From assembly GCA_964594905.1 (NCBI GenBank), contig CAZQOI010000078.1, forward strand, positions 1 to 13,051: a stretch of DNA of 13,051 bases. Reading direction: 5' to 3'. The stretch is from Granulosicoccus sp964594905 (lineage in GTDB: Bacteria > Pseudomonadota > Gammaproteobacteria > Granulosicoccales > Granulosicoccaceae). This document shows positions 1-7,330 of this stretch, in pieces. The position numbers and the translations under genes were made by a program. Position 1 is the stretch's first letter; each line of letters starts with the position of its first letter. The notes under the pieces are model-generated. The model had not been told where the DNA came from. It did no database searches and worked only from the letters and a program-made list of their open reading frames with translations.

Positions 1-53
1 CCGCCGACCCTCGCCTTGTAAGGGCGATGCTCTACCAGCTGAGCTAAGCACCC
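1..53 (-). tRNA. tRNA-Val (anticodon TAC), 3' part cut by window edge
   Basis: Read on the minus strand, the sequence starts GGGTGCT (acceptor 5' strand), then TAGCTC and a D-arm. An anticodon stem CGCC/GGCG encloses loop CTTACAA, giving anticodon TAC (Val). The T-arm and 3' acceptor strand lie beyond position 1, so 53 of about 76 bases are present. Its 5' end is only 7 bases after the hupB stop codon, with no room for a terminator. It is therefore probably co-transcribed with hupB and cut out by RNase P, although a further promoter inside hupB cannot be excluded. Confidence 0.95.
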
Positions 54-60
54 GAGCCGG

Positions 61-333
61 CTAGTTTACAGCATCCTTTAACGCTTTGCCTGCTTTGAAG
101 CTAGGGACATTAGATGCTTTTATTTGTAATGGTTCGCCAGTGCGAGGATTACGCCCGGTGCGTGCTTCGCGCTTGCGCACAAGGAACGTACCGAATCCTA
201 CCAATGTGATCTGTTCCCCATCCTTTAAAGCAGCAGTAACTGAATCAAGCACAGCATCTACAGCAGTCGTTGCTTCAGCTTTGGACATGTCCGCTTTTGA
301 TGCTACGGAGTCAATAAACTCGGCCTTGTTCAT
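61..333 (-). CDS. hupB: DNA-binding protein HU-beta
   Basis: Small basic histone-like protein that binds and bends DNA as a dimer and helps compact the nucleoid. The product is 90 residues, the exact length of E. coli HU-beta. The helical dimerisation part covers about residues 1-45. The family signature begins at GFGTF (residues 46-50) and runs into the DNA-gripping beta arm with RNP at 61-63; Pro63 is the residue that intercalates between bases in HU/IHF proteins. The ATG at 333 has GGGGAAAG at 340-347, six bases upstream. It follows lon as in many Gammaproteobacteria, and a tRNA-Val starts 7 bases after its stop. A candidate promoter overlapped by an inverted repeat lies just upstream (367-402), so it can probably be transcribed apart from lon. 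HU-alpha is the alternative name, but the position next to lon favours hupB. Confidence 0.97.
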   Translation of the reverse strand: MNKAEFIDSVASKADMSKAEATTAVDAVLDSVTAALKDGEQITLVGFGTFLVRKREARTGRNPRTGEPLQIKASNVPSFKAGKALKDAVN

Positions 334-366
334 AAAACGCTTTCCCCATCGTTTTGGTTTTTAGTA

Positions 367-395
367 CTTATAGAAGGTCGATGGGCTCATCCCAA
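367..395 (-). promoter_or_regulatory. Predicted sigma70 promoter of hupB
   Basis: On the minus strand, TTGGGA (390-395) is separated by 17 bases from TATAAG (367-372), matching 4/6 and 5/6 of the consensus. Transcription would start near 360, leaving a leader of about 27 bases before the hupB ATG. A second possible -10, TATGAT at 415-420, has no good -35. Assigned by pattern only. The gap 334-533 between lon and hupB holds no gene. Confidence 0.5.
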
Positions 396-402
396 TCGAC
401 CT
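375..402 (-). repeat. Inverted repeat/hairpin overlapping the hupB promoter
   Basis: On the plus strand, AGGTCGATGGG (375-385) pairs with CCC (391-393) plus ATCGACCT (395-402), giving an 11-bp stem with one bulged A at 394 and a 5-base loop. It covers the -35 and most of the spacer of the predicted hupB promoter. That layout suggests an operator, or a structure at the end of the lon transcript. No T-run follows on the minus strand (next bases TCTATAAG), so a classical intrinsic terminator is unlikely. Confidence 0.6.
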
Positions 403-533
403 GTGCTGAGTTGAATCATACGCGATACTGCCGAAAAAACCCACTAACCATGCGGTCTGCAGCTCGAAAACGTTCAAATCCCTTGCCAGAGGTTTAGTCG
501 GACAATGCACTAGAATCAAGAAAAAAATGCAGA

Positions 534-3113
534 CTAGTGCGTTCGAACTGTGCCCGTTGACCCACCTTTTCTGTCTTCCTTACCTGTAACCGGATCAGTT
601 AACGCCTCTTTTCCAACTTCTGACGCCTCCGTTACCGGCAACGCTGCAAGCGCCACATCGAGCACTTGATCGATCCACTGAACCGGCAAAATATCGAGTC
701 CAGATTTGATTTCATCGGATATCTCGGATAAGTCTTTTTCATTTTCAATGGGTATCAAGACTGTTTTGATACCGCCGCGCTGAGCGGCTAGCAACTTCTC
801 TTTCAATCCGCCAATTGGCAGCACTTCGCCGCGTAGAGTAATTTCCCCGGTCATCGCCACATTTGCCTGAACCGGCACACCTGTCAGCGCCGACACGATA
901 GCAGTACACATACCGACACCTGCACTCGGGCCGTCTTTGGGTGTTGCCCCTTCCGGCACGTGCACATGCAAATCCAGCTTTTCATGAAATGCTGGATCGA
1001 TCTTGAGCGCTTCCGCACGACTACGCACTACCATCATTGCAGCCTGTATAGATTCCTGCATGACGTCGCCTAGTTGACCGGTGTAACTTAATTTGCCCTT
1101 ACCAGGAACAACAGCAGACTCAATGGTTAATAGCTCTCCCCCAACTTGCGTCCACGCAAGTCCAGTGACCTGGCCTACCTTGTTTTCCTTTTCAGCCTGA
1201 CCATATCGATGCCGCGGCACGCCAAGGTAATCATCGACGTTTTCTGCATTGACTTCGATTAGATCCATGGTGCTATCAGATGATGTGCTTGAGTCCGAAT
1301 CGAGGTCTATGTCGGCTTGCCCATCCGTCTTGGTTAATTTCGCTTCTAGATCCGTCACTTCGCGTACTACCTTGCGGCAGATCTTGGCCATCTCTCGTTC
1401 CAGGTTTCGCACACCAGCTTCCCGCGTATAGCGACGAATAATCTCAAGGATGGCATCGTCGGTCACCTTGAGCTCGCTGGTATCAAGACCGTTATCTTCC
1501 ATTTTTCGTGGTAACAGGTAACGGCTGGCAATATTCGCCTTTTCCATTTCTGTATAACCCGGGATGCGAATAACCTCCATGCGATCGAGCAAAGGCTCTG
1601 GAATATTCATCGTGTTAGCAGTTGCTACGAACATGACATCAGACAGGTCAAATTCGACCTCGAGATAATGATCGGTAAACGTGTGGTTTTGCTCTGGGTC
1701 AAGCACCTCAAGTAAGGCGGATGAGGGATCACCCCGAAAATCCGTGGACATTTTGTCGATTTCATCGAGCAATATCAGCGGGTTGCGTTTTTTGACCTTC
1801 GCAAGATTTTGCACGATCTTGCCTGGCATCGAACCAATGTAGGTGCGCCTATGGCCGCGGATTTCTGCTTCATCCCGCACACCTCCAAGTGCCATACGGC
1901 TGAATTTTCGCCCAGTTGCACGAGCAATCGATTTACCCAGTGACGTCTTGCCGACACCCGGCGGGCCAACGAGACACAGGATTGGCCCCTTGGCATGACC
2001 AACGCGTTTCTGCACGGCGAGGTATTCAAGAATACGTTCCTTGACCTTCTCAAGGCCATAGTGATCATGCTCAAGAATTTCTTCAGCTTCGCCTAAGGTT
2101 TTTTTCAGTTTGGATTTTTTCTTCCATGGCAGACCAACCAAGGTATCGATATAGTTTCGGACAACGGTCGCCTCAGCCGACATTGGCGACATCATCTTGA
2201 GCTTACTCAACTCACCACTCGCCTTTTTCTTGGCTTCTTTGGACAAACCAACCTTGTCGATTTTTCGAGCTAGCTCTTCGTTCTCGTTTGGCACATCGTC
2301 CATCTCGCCAAGTTCTTTTTGAATGGCTTTCATTTGCTCATTCAGGTAATACTCGCGCTGGCTTTTCTCCATCTGTTGCTTCACGCGGCCACGAATACGC
2401 TTTTCGACCTGCAGCATGTCGAGTTCGGATTCCATCAAGTTCAACAAATGCTCAAGCCGTTCTGACGGATCGAAAAGTTCGAGTATGTTTTGCTTCTCTT
2501 CAACCCGCAGTGACATCTGCGCGGCAATCATGTCAGCGAGACGGTCAGCGTCATCAATCCCGGTGAGCGAGCTCAAGATTTCCGGCGGTACCTTCTTGTT
2601 CATCTTGACGTACTGATCAAACATGTTAGTGACCGATCTAACCAACACCTCAAGTTCTTTGGTTGACATGGTATCGGGATCGATTTCCGGGAAGCTGTAA
2701 TTCGCAACAAAAAAACCAGCCTCAGAAGTACCAACGGTTTCGATAACCGCACGTTGCTGACCTTCAACCAATACCTTTATGGTGCCATCAGGCAATTTCA
2801 GTAACTGCAAGATGGTAGCGATGGTGCCAACTCGGTGAATATCTTTTTCACCAGGTTCGTCAACTGCTGCACTTGTTTGCGCTGCCAACATGATTCGCTT
2901 GTCGGTGGACATGGCAGCGTCCAAAGCTTCTATTGATTTTTCGCGGCCGACAAACAGCGGTATAACCATATGTGGGTATACCACTACATCGCGCAGGGGC
3001 AATACCGGCAGACCATCACTGCCTGCACTTGCGGGAAGTGATGAATCGTTTTCCAAGCCGTCTTCAGCTGAGTCGTGTTTAGGTGTGTTGCCTACAGAAT
3101 CTCTATCAGACAC
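534..3113 (-). CDS. lon: ATP-dependent protease Lon (endopeptidase La)
   Basis: Cytoplasmic AAA+ serine protease that unfolds and degrades misfolded and regulatory proteins. Numbered from the GTG at 3113 (859 residues), the LON N-terminal domain starts at LPVLPLRDVVVYPH (about 35). Walker A GPPGVGKT is at 383-390, Walker B within LILLDEID at 446-453, and the Ser-Lys dyad is Ser730 in DGPSAG and Lys773 in KEK; their 43-residue spacing equals E. coli S679/K722. The GTG is preferred because AGGAGA (3123-3128) lies 9 bases upstream; the frame stays open to a TTG at 3200 without a comparable site. The protein is about 75 residues longer than E. coli Lon (784). The extra length is an acidic/Ser-rich N-terminal tail, a Ser/Asp-rich insert between the ATPase and protease domains (about 597-618), and a C-terminal tail of about 35 residues. 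It follows clpX and precedes hupB. Confidence 0.97.
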   Translation of the reverse strand: MSDRDSVGNTPKHDSAEDGLENDSSLPASAGSDGLPVLPLRDVVVYPHMVIPLFVGREKSIEALDAAMSTDKRIMLAAQTSAAVDEPGEKDIHRVGTIATILQLLKLPDGTIKVLVEGQQRAVIETVGTSEAGFFVANYSFPEIDPDTMSTKELEVLVRSVTNMFDQYVKMNKKVPPEILSSLTGIDDADRLADMIAAQMSLRVEEKQNILELFDPSERLEHLLNLMESELDMLQVEKRIRGRVKQQMEKSQREYYLNEQMKAIQKELGEMDDVPNENEELARKIDKVGLSKEAKKKASGELSKLKMMSPMSAEATVVRNYIDTLVGLPWKKKSKLKKTLGEAEEILEHDHYGLEKVKERILEYLAVQKRVGHAKGPILCLVGPPGVGKTSLGKSIARATGRKFSRMALGGVRDEAEIRGHRRTYIGSMPGKIVQNLAKVKKRNPLILLDEIDKMSTDFRGDPSSALLEVLDPEQNHTFTDHYLEVEFDLSDVMFVATANTMNIPEPLLDRMEVIRIPGYTEMEKANIASRYLLPRKMEDNGLDTSELKVTDDAILEIIRRYTREAGVRNLEREMAKICRKVVREVTDLEAKLTKTDGQADIDLDSDSSTSSDSTMDLIEVNAENVDDYLGVPRHRYGQAEKENKVGQVTGLAWTQVGGELLTIESAVVPGKGKLSYTGQLGDVMQESIQAAMMVVRSRAEALKIDPAFHEKLDLHVHVPEGATPKDGPSAGVGMCTAIVSALTGVPVQANVAMTGEITLRGEVLPIGGLKEKLLAAQRGGIKTVLIPIENEKDLSEISDEIKSGLDILPVQWIDQVLDVALAALPVTEASEVGKEALTDPVTGKEDRKGGSTGTVRTH

Positions 3114-3149
3114 TCGTCGTAATCTCCTGTTGAGGACCAATCCAGTCGA

Positions 3150-3189
3150 GTAGACCCGGTCGGGTAGACCTGGTCGGTAGAATTGGTCG
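3150..3189. repeat. Three tandem 13-14 bp imperfect repeats upstream of lon
   Basis: On the plus strand, three consecutive units share GTAGA-(4 bases)-GGTCG: GTAGACCCGGTCGG (3150-3163), GTAGACCTGGTCG (3164-3176) and GTAGAATTGGTCG (3177-3189). They lie between the predicted lon GTG start (3113) and clpX. If lon used the upstream TTG at 3200, the units would be coding. Reading as a leader repeat fits better with the Shine-Dalgarno site before the GTG. Possible roles are tandem regulator-binding sites or simple replication slippage. Confidence 0.7.
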
Positions 3190-3259
3190 CGCAGACTCAA
3201 TCAATAATATTGAGGATACACGACAAGGTGGAATCGACTACAGCAAATTCAACCGTCGT

Positions 3260-3273
3260 CAGCGAATTCGCTG
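3260..3273. repeat. Perfect 14-bp palindrome in the clpX-lon gap
   Basis: CAGCGAATTCGCTG is a perfect palindrome at 3260-3273, about 150 bases upstream of the lon start on the minus strand. It has the size of a dimeric regulator site but could also form a 5-bp stem with an AATT loop. No convincing sigma32 or sigma70 promoter was found in the gap 3114-3405; GTTGAA at 3246-3251 on the minus strand is at best a weak heat-shock-like -35. Confidence 0.55.
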
Positions 3274-3334
3274 GAAAAATTCACGGTTTTTGCGCCTATG
3301 TAACGTCAGAGATGAGACGCCGTCTGGGTGAGAT

Positions 3335-3359
3335 CCGGGCCTGATTGATACAGACCCGG
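3335..3359 (-). terminator. GC-rich hairpin after clpX (no T-run)
   Basis: On the minus strand, CCGGGTCTG pairs with CAGGCCCGG, a 9-bp stem with one G-U pair and a 7-base loop. It lies about 47 bases after the clpX stop. The bases that follow (ATCTCACC) are not a T-run. It could be a weak or Rho-assisted terminator, an mRNA 3'-end stabiliser, or a structure in a clpX-lon read-through transcript. Confidence 0.45.
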
Positions 3360-3379
3360 TGAAACTACACTGAACATTT

Positions 3380-3398
3380 CGGGCCCGCTGGGGACCCG
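3380..3398 (-). terminator. Second GC-rich hairpin right after the clpX stop (no T-run)
   Basis: On the minus strand, CGGGTCC pairs with GGGCCCG, a 7-bp stem with one G-U pair and a 5-base loop, beginning 7 bases after the clpX stop codon. With the hairpin at 3335-3359 it makes a tandem pair between clpX and lon. Neither is followed by T residues, so intrinsic termination is doubtful. Confidence 0.45.
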
Positions 3399-3405
3399 AT
3401 CAGGA

Positions 3406-4701
3406 TCAATCGTCGGACGCAGCGCGTCGGTACTTGTCCTCTTCCATGACCTTTTCCTGTCCTTCAAGAACCAGGTAAGGCTTGGACTCACCACGAACGA
3501 CCGAGGCGTCGAGCACGACCTTCTTGACGCTTTCATTACGCGGCAAATCGTACATGGTGTCGAGTAAGACATTTTCCAGAATCGTACGCAATCCACGTGC
3601 ACCAGTTTTGCGTTCGAGTGAACTTTGAGCCACCGCGTACAAGGCATCTTTACGGAACTCTATATCGACGTCTTCCATCGCGAGAAGCTTTTCGTATTGC
3701 TTGGTAATAGCGTTCTTAGGCTCAACCAGAATTCGCACCAACGCTTCTTCATCCAGTTCCTGCAAGGTAGCGACAACAGGCAAACGACCGACAAATTCTG
3801 GAATCAAACCAAAGCTGATAAGGTCTTGCGCTTCGCAATCCATTAACAGTGAACCGATGTTACGACTGTCGTCTTTGGATTTGACTTCAGCGGCGAAACC
3901 GATACCACCTTTCTCGGAACGTTCCTGAATAATTTTTTCCAACCCAGCAAACGCACCACCACATACAAACAGAATATTTGAAGTATCGACTTGCAGGAAC
4001 TCCTGCTGCGGATGCTTACGTCCACCTTGAGGTGGCACGGAGGCAACCGTTCCTTCGATTAATTTCAATAGGGCCTGCTGCACACCCTCACCCGATACAT
4101 CACGAGTAATGGAAGGGTTATCTGACTTTCGCGATATCTTGTCTATTTCATCGATGTAGACAATACCTGTTTGTGCTTTCTCGACATCGTAGTCACACTT
4201 TTGCAAAAGCTTTTGAATGATGTTCTCTACGTCTTCACCAACATAACCGGCTTCGGTAAGTGTTGTCGCATCAGCGATTGTAAAAGGTACGTTGAGAGTG
4301 CGAGCCAAGGTCTCTGCAAGAAGGGTTTTACCCGAGCCTGTAGGACCGATCAGTAAGATGTTGCTTTTGGCGAGTTCAACATCGCCTTGCTTGTCCTTGT
4401 ACTCAAGACGCTTGTAATGGTTGTAGACAGCCACTGATAAAATGCGCTTGGCTTTCGCTTGCCCAATGACATACTGATCAAGCAGGTCATTGATCTCATG
4501 AGGCTTTGGCAGCGCGCTGTCTTCGTCAGAAGCCTGCTCCTGCATTTCCTCAGTGATGATGTCATTGCACAGATCGACACATTCGTCACAAATAAATACG
4601 GATGGACCCGCAATCAGTTTGCGAACTTCATGCTGACTCTTGCCACAAAATGAGCAATAGAGCAGCTTTGTATCGTCTTTCTTATCTTCCTGGTCGGCCA
4701 T
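3406..4701 (-). CDS. clpX: ClpX, ATP-binding unfoldase of ClpXP
   Basis: Hexameric AAA+ unfoldase that recognises tagged proteins, such as ssrA-tagged chains, and threads them into ClpP. All hallmarks are visible in 431 residues (E. coli has 424). The N-terminal zinc-binding domain has Cys16, Cys19, Cys38 and Cys41. Walker A GPTGSGKT is at 119-126, pore loop YVG at 153-155, Walker B IVYIDEID at 180-187, and the RKH substrate loop at 228-230. The ClpP-docking IGF tripeptide is at 267-269 and sensor 2 GARGLR at 367-372. The IGF loop shows it partners ClpP, whose gene lies just upstream. The ATG at 4701 has only a weak AAGG-type upstream site. The 120-base gap to clpP contains a strong hairpin (4735-4753); two further hairpins follow its stop. 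Confidence 0.98.
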   Translation of the reverse strand: MADQEDKKDDTKLLYCSFCGKSQHEVRKLIAGPSVFICDECVDLCNDIITEEMQEQASDEDSALPKPHEINDLLDQYVIGQAKAKRILSVAVYNHYKRLEYKDKQGDVELAKSNILLIGPTGSGKTLLAETLARTLNVPFTIADATTLTEAGYVGEDVENIIQKLLQKCDYDVEKAQTGIVYIDEIDKISRKSDNPSITRDVSGEGVQQALLKLIEGTVASVPPQGGRKHPQQEFLQVDTSNILFVCGGAFAGLEKIIQERSEKGGIGFAAEVKSKDDSRNIGSLLMDCEAQDLISFGLIPEFVGRLPVVATLQELDEEALVRILVEPKNAITKQYEKLLAMEDVDIEFRKDALYAVAQSSLERKTGARGLRTILENVLLDTMYDLPRNESVKKVVLDASVVRGESKPYLVLEGQEKVMEEDKYRRAASDD

Positions 4702-4734
4702 GTTTCTGTCTTAACCTTTATCTTCAACGTCACA

Positions 4735-4753
4735 TTGCCGGGTTTCCCGGCAA
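4735..4753 (-). repeat. Perfect hairpin in the clpP-clpX gap
   Basis: TTGCCGGG (4735-4742) and CCCGGCAA (4746-4753) are perfectly complementary, giving an 8-bp stem with a 3-base loop, 33 bases upstream of the clpX ATG. No T-run follows on the minus strand (next bases TGTGACG). A segmental stability or processing hairpin, or partial attenuation between clpP and clpX, is more likely than full termination. Confidence 0.6.
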
Positions 4754-4821
4754 CATACAAGCACCAAAGGGTTGCCTTAATCAGTGTTGCAGCCGATGTC
4801 ACATACGGGGAATGATCTTGA

Positions 4822-5559
4822 TCACGCCTCGCTGTCACTATCGCTGTTTTTGTCGACTGCAGTCGGCTTAGCGGTGGCTACGGTGACTTCTTCGTCGCGG
4901 GTCTGAACGATCCTGTCCACCAGTCCGTATTCCACTGCGTCCTCTGCCGTCAAGAAATTATCTCTTTCCGTGTCGTCTTTCACCTTTTCTACGCTCTGGC
5001 CACTGTGTTGGGCCATTAAACGATTCATCCGGTCTTTTATAGCCAGTATTTCACGAGCGTGGATGTCGATGTCTGTTGCCTGCCCCTGAAACCCAGCGGA
5101 AGGCTGATGAATCATCACGCGGGAATTGGGCAGTACAAAGCGCTTGCCCGGCTGTCCCGCCGTCAATAAAAAGGCGCCCATGCTAGCCGCTTGTCCAATG
5201 CACAGAGTGCTGACATTTGGCTTGATGAATTGCATCGTGTCATAAATTGCCATACCAGCCGTCACTGAACCGCCAGGCGAGTTGATGTACAGAGAGATAT
5301 CCTTGTCAGGGTTATCAGACTCAAGAAAAAGCAATTGAGCAACGATCAGATTGGCCATGTAGTCCTCGACCTGACCGACCATGAAAATCACCCGCTCCTT
5401 AAGAAGACGGGAATAGATGTCGTAGGCACGTTCACCACGCGGCGACTGTTCAACAACCATCGGTACAAGACCGCCAGCTGCTGTAGGGCTAGACATACCG
5501 CCATTACCCACAGTGCCAAAATGGCTGGAATGCGCGCCGAATTCAGGGACAAAACTCAT
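4822..5559 (-). CDS. clpP: ClpP, proteolytic subunit of ClpXP/ClpAP
   Basis: Self-compartmentalised serine peptidase forming a 14-subunit barrel that degrades proteins delivered by ClpX or ClpA. Numbered from the ATG at 5559 (245 residues), the catalytic triad is Ser126 in GQAASMGAF, His151 in VMIHQP and Asp200 in TERDNF. The spacings of 25 and 49 residues equal those of the E. coli triad (111/136/185). It is longer than E. coli ClpP (207) through a longer N-terminal propeptide and an acidic tail of about 25 residues ending SDSDSEA. The ATG is 2 bases after the tig stop codon, so translational coupling is likely. A TTG two codons upstream would overlap tig by 4 bases and is less likely; an internal Met22 is another possible start, giving a propeptide of more usual length. 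Confidence 0.97.
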   Translation of the reverse strand: MSFVPEFGAHSSHFGTVGNGGMSSPTAAGGLVPMVVEQSPRGERAYDIYSRLLKERVIFMVGQVEDYMANLIVAQLLFLESDNPDKDISLYINSPGGSVTAGMAIYDTMQFIKPNVSTLCIGQAASMGAFLLTAGQPGKRFVLPNSRVMIHQPSAGFQGQATDIDIHAREILAIKDRMNRLMAQHSGQSVEKVKDDTERDNFLTAEDAVEYGLVDRIVQTRDEEVTVATAKPTAVDKNSDSDSEA

Positions 5560-5561
5560 TA

Positions 5562-6899
5562 TCAACTGTTCTCACTCGGTGCAGACTCATCAGTCTGCGG
5601 GTTCATGATGTCCTGAAAAGAAGTGGCTTCATCCGTGACTGTCGCAGCACCTAGCACTGCGTCAGTTACTGCCTCTTCTAGTACCAGACCCTCAACATTT
5701 TTCAAGAGTTCCGGGTTGCCATAATAGTAATCAATCACCTGCTGGGGATCTTCGTAGGACGACGCCATGGTTTCAACTTGTGCCCGTACTGCGGCAGCGT
5801 CAGCCTTGATTTCCCGTTTTTGTACTATTTCGCCAATTACCAGACCCAGTCTGACCCGACGCTCTGCCTGTTCACTGAAAATCTCATCAGACAAGAACGA
5901 AGAATCCGACTCTGCTGGCATCTGTTGCATGAGTTGTTCCCGTTGGCGCTTTATTTCCTCAGAAACTAACGCTGTGGGCACATCAACCGGGTTCAGATCA
6001 ATCAGACCGTCCATGATTTGACTCTTTATCTGCCCGTCGACACGTTGTTTGAGTTCGCGCTCCATGTTCTTTTGTATATCGGCACGAAGGCTAGCAACAG
6101 TACCGTCTGCGATGCCAAAACTCTTCACAAGCTCCTCATCGAGTTCCGGCAAGTGTGATTCTTTGACCTCGTGCACGGTTATATCGAACGAAGTTTCCTT
6201 GCCGGCGAGATGCTCAGCCTGATAATCCTCAGGAAATGTGACCTGGATTGTTTTTTCGTCCCCTGCCGACACACCCAAGAGCTGGCTCTCAAAGCCTGGA
6301 ATCATCGAATTGGACCCTAGAACCAGCGGCGCCTTCTCGGCCTTGCCACCGTCAAATTCTTCACCGTCGAGTCGTCCGAGGAAATCGATCACGACTTGAT
6401 CACCGTCTTTTGCTGCTCGCTCAACCAGCACGTAATCTGTACGTTGCTTGCGCAGATTTTCGAGCATTTCGTCGATATCGCTCTCCGCAATATCCACCAC
6501 CGGGCGGGACACTTTGATGCTGTCGTTGAAAACAGGCTCAAAATCAGGGTACACCTCGAAGGTCGCGACGAAACGAAAGCCAGCATCATCGTTCTCGGCC
6601 GCATCATCTTCCTCGGCCGGCACAATATCGGGTTGTCCAGCCGGACGTAATTTCTCTTGCTGAATCGCGTCGTAATAAGAACGATTGATCAGCGAGCCAA
6701 GCACTTCACTTCGAACTTGAGGCTCATAACGTTTTTTGACAACCTTAAACGGAACCTTGCCTGGACGAAAACCATTGATCCGAGCAGTTTTGCTCAGATT
6801 CTTCAGGCGTTCCGCGACAGCACTGTCGATGTCATCGGATGGCAGGGCGACCGTCATTCGACGCTCGAGTCCCTGGGTGGTTTCAACAGATACTTGCAT
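5562..6899 (-). CDS. tig: Trigger factor, ribosome-associated chaperone and peptidyl-prolyl isomerase
   Basis: Binds the ribosome exit tunnel and shields nascent chains; it also carries FKBP-type prolyl isomerase activity. The chosen start gives 445 residues (E. coli 432) beginning MQVSVETTQGLERRM, the standard family N-terminus. The ribosome-docking signature GFRPGKVP is at 43-50, at the same position as E. coli G43-K48. The FKBP-like domain spans roughly 150-240 (it includes DGDQVVIDFLGRLDGEEF), and the helical substrate-binding arms follow. The reading frame is open 39 codons further upstream into the tRNA-Leu gene, but that extension is not family-like. GAGG lies just upstream of the ATG. 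An acidic/Ser-rich tail of about 15 residues ends the protein. It precedes clpP with 2 bases between stop and start, the classic tig-clpP-clpX-lon order. Confidence 0.97.
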   Translation of the reverse strand: MQVSVETTQGLERRMTVALPSDDIDSAVAERLKNLSKTARINGFRPGKVPFKVVKKRYEPQVRSEVLGSLINRSYYDAIQQEKLRPAGQPDIVPAEEDDAAENDDAGFRFVATFEVYPDFEPVFNDSIKVSRPVVDIAESDIDEMLENLRKQRTDYVLVERAAKDGDQVVIDFLGRLDGEEFDGGKAEKAPLVLGSNSMIPGFESQLLGVSAGDEKTIQVTFPEDYQAEHLAGKETSFDITVHEVKESHLPELDEELVKSFGIADGTVASLRADIQKNMERELKQRVDGQIKSQIMDGLIDLNPVDVPTALVSEEIKRQREQLMQQMPAESDSSFLSDEIFSEQAERRVRLGLVIGEIVQKREIKADAAAVRAQVETMASSYEDPQQVIDYYYGNPELLKNVEGLVLEEAVTDAVLGAATVTDEATSFQDIMNPQTDESAPSENS

Positions 6900-6986
6900 G
6901 CTTGCCTCTATAGAACACGATGGCGCACAAAGGGCTAACTTTAGTGCGTCGCCGGATCGGTGGTGTGCCGTGTCGACACTGTTACA

Positions 6987-7071
<85 letters not shown>

Positions 7072-7135
7072 AGGTATGTAACAGATAAGTTTAAAAACAA
7101 AAAACTACAGGTCAATACGAAAACAAATTTTTGAG

Positions 7136-7212
7136 TGGGGTGAACGACGGGATTCGAACCCGCGACCACAGGAATCACAATCCTGCGCTCTACCAACTGA
7201 GCTACGCTCACC
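7136..7212 (-). tRNA. tRNA-His (anticodon GTG)
   Basis: The anticodon stem CAGGA/TCCTG encloses loop TTGTGAT, giving anticodon GTG. The acceptor strands GTGAGCG and CGTTCAC pair. An extra 5' G faces C73, the G(-1) identity feature of tRNA-His; CCA is encoded. It lies between tRNA-Arg and tRNA-Leu in the same transcript. Confidence 0.97.
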
Positions 7213-7241
7213 ACTGCCGTACATTTTATCATTGCTGAGAG

Positions 7242-7318
7242 TGGCGCGCCTGGCAGGATTCGAACCTGCTACCCTCGGCTTAGAAGGCCGATGCTCTATC
7301 CAAATGAGCTACAGGCGC
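7242..7318 (-). tRNA. tRNA-Arg (anticodon TCT)
   Basis: The anticodon stem TCGGC/GCCGA encloses loop CTTCTAA, giving anticodon TCT. Acceptor strands GCGCCTG and CAGGCGC pair perfectly, with G73 and an encoded CCA. It is second in the tRNA operon, 12 bases after tRNA-Pro. Confidence 0.97.
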
Positions 7319-7330
7319 CCATATTGGTGT

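Noticed and set aside
512..540. Terminator formed by GCACTAG and CTAGTGC at the end of lon
   Set aside because: The 7-bp arms are 20 bases apart and the T-run lies inside the loop, not after the stem.
1775..2074. Open frames on both strands inside lon, clpX and tig
   Set aside because: They are out-of-frame shadows of strongly conserved genes with no family-like sequence.
3201..3300. Sigma32 heat-shock promoter for lon
   Set aside because: GTTGAA on the minus strand has only a poor CCACCT partner at an odd spacing, so it was not called.
6970..6979. GTGTCGACAC palindrome between tRNA-Leu and tig
   Set aside because: A single 10-bp palindrome without T-run or promoter context is too weak to call a terminator or operator.
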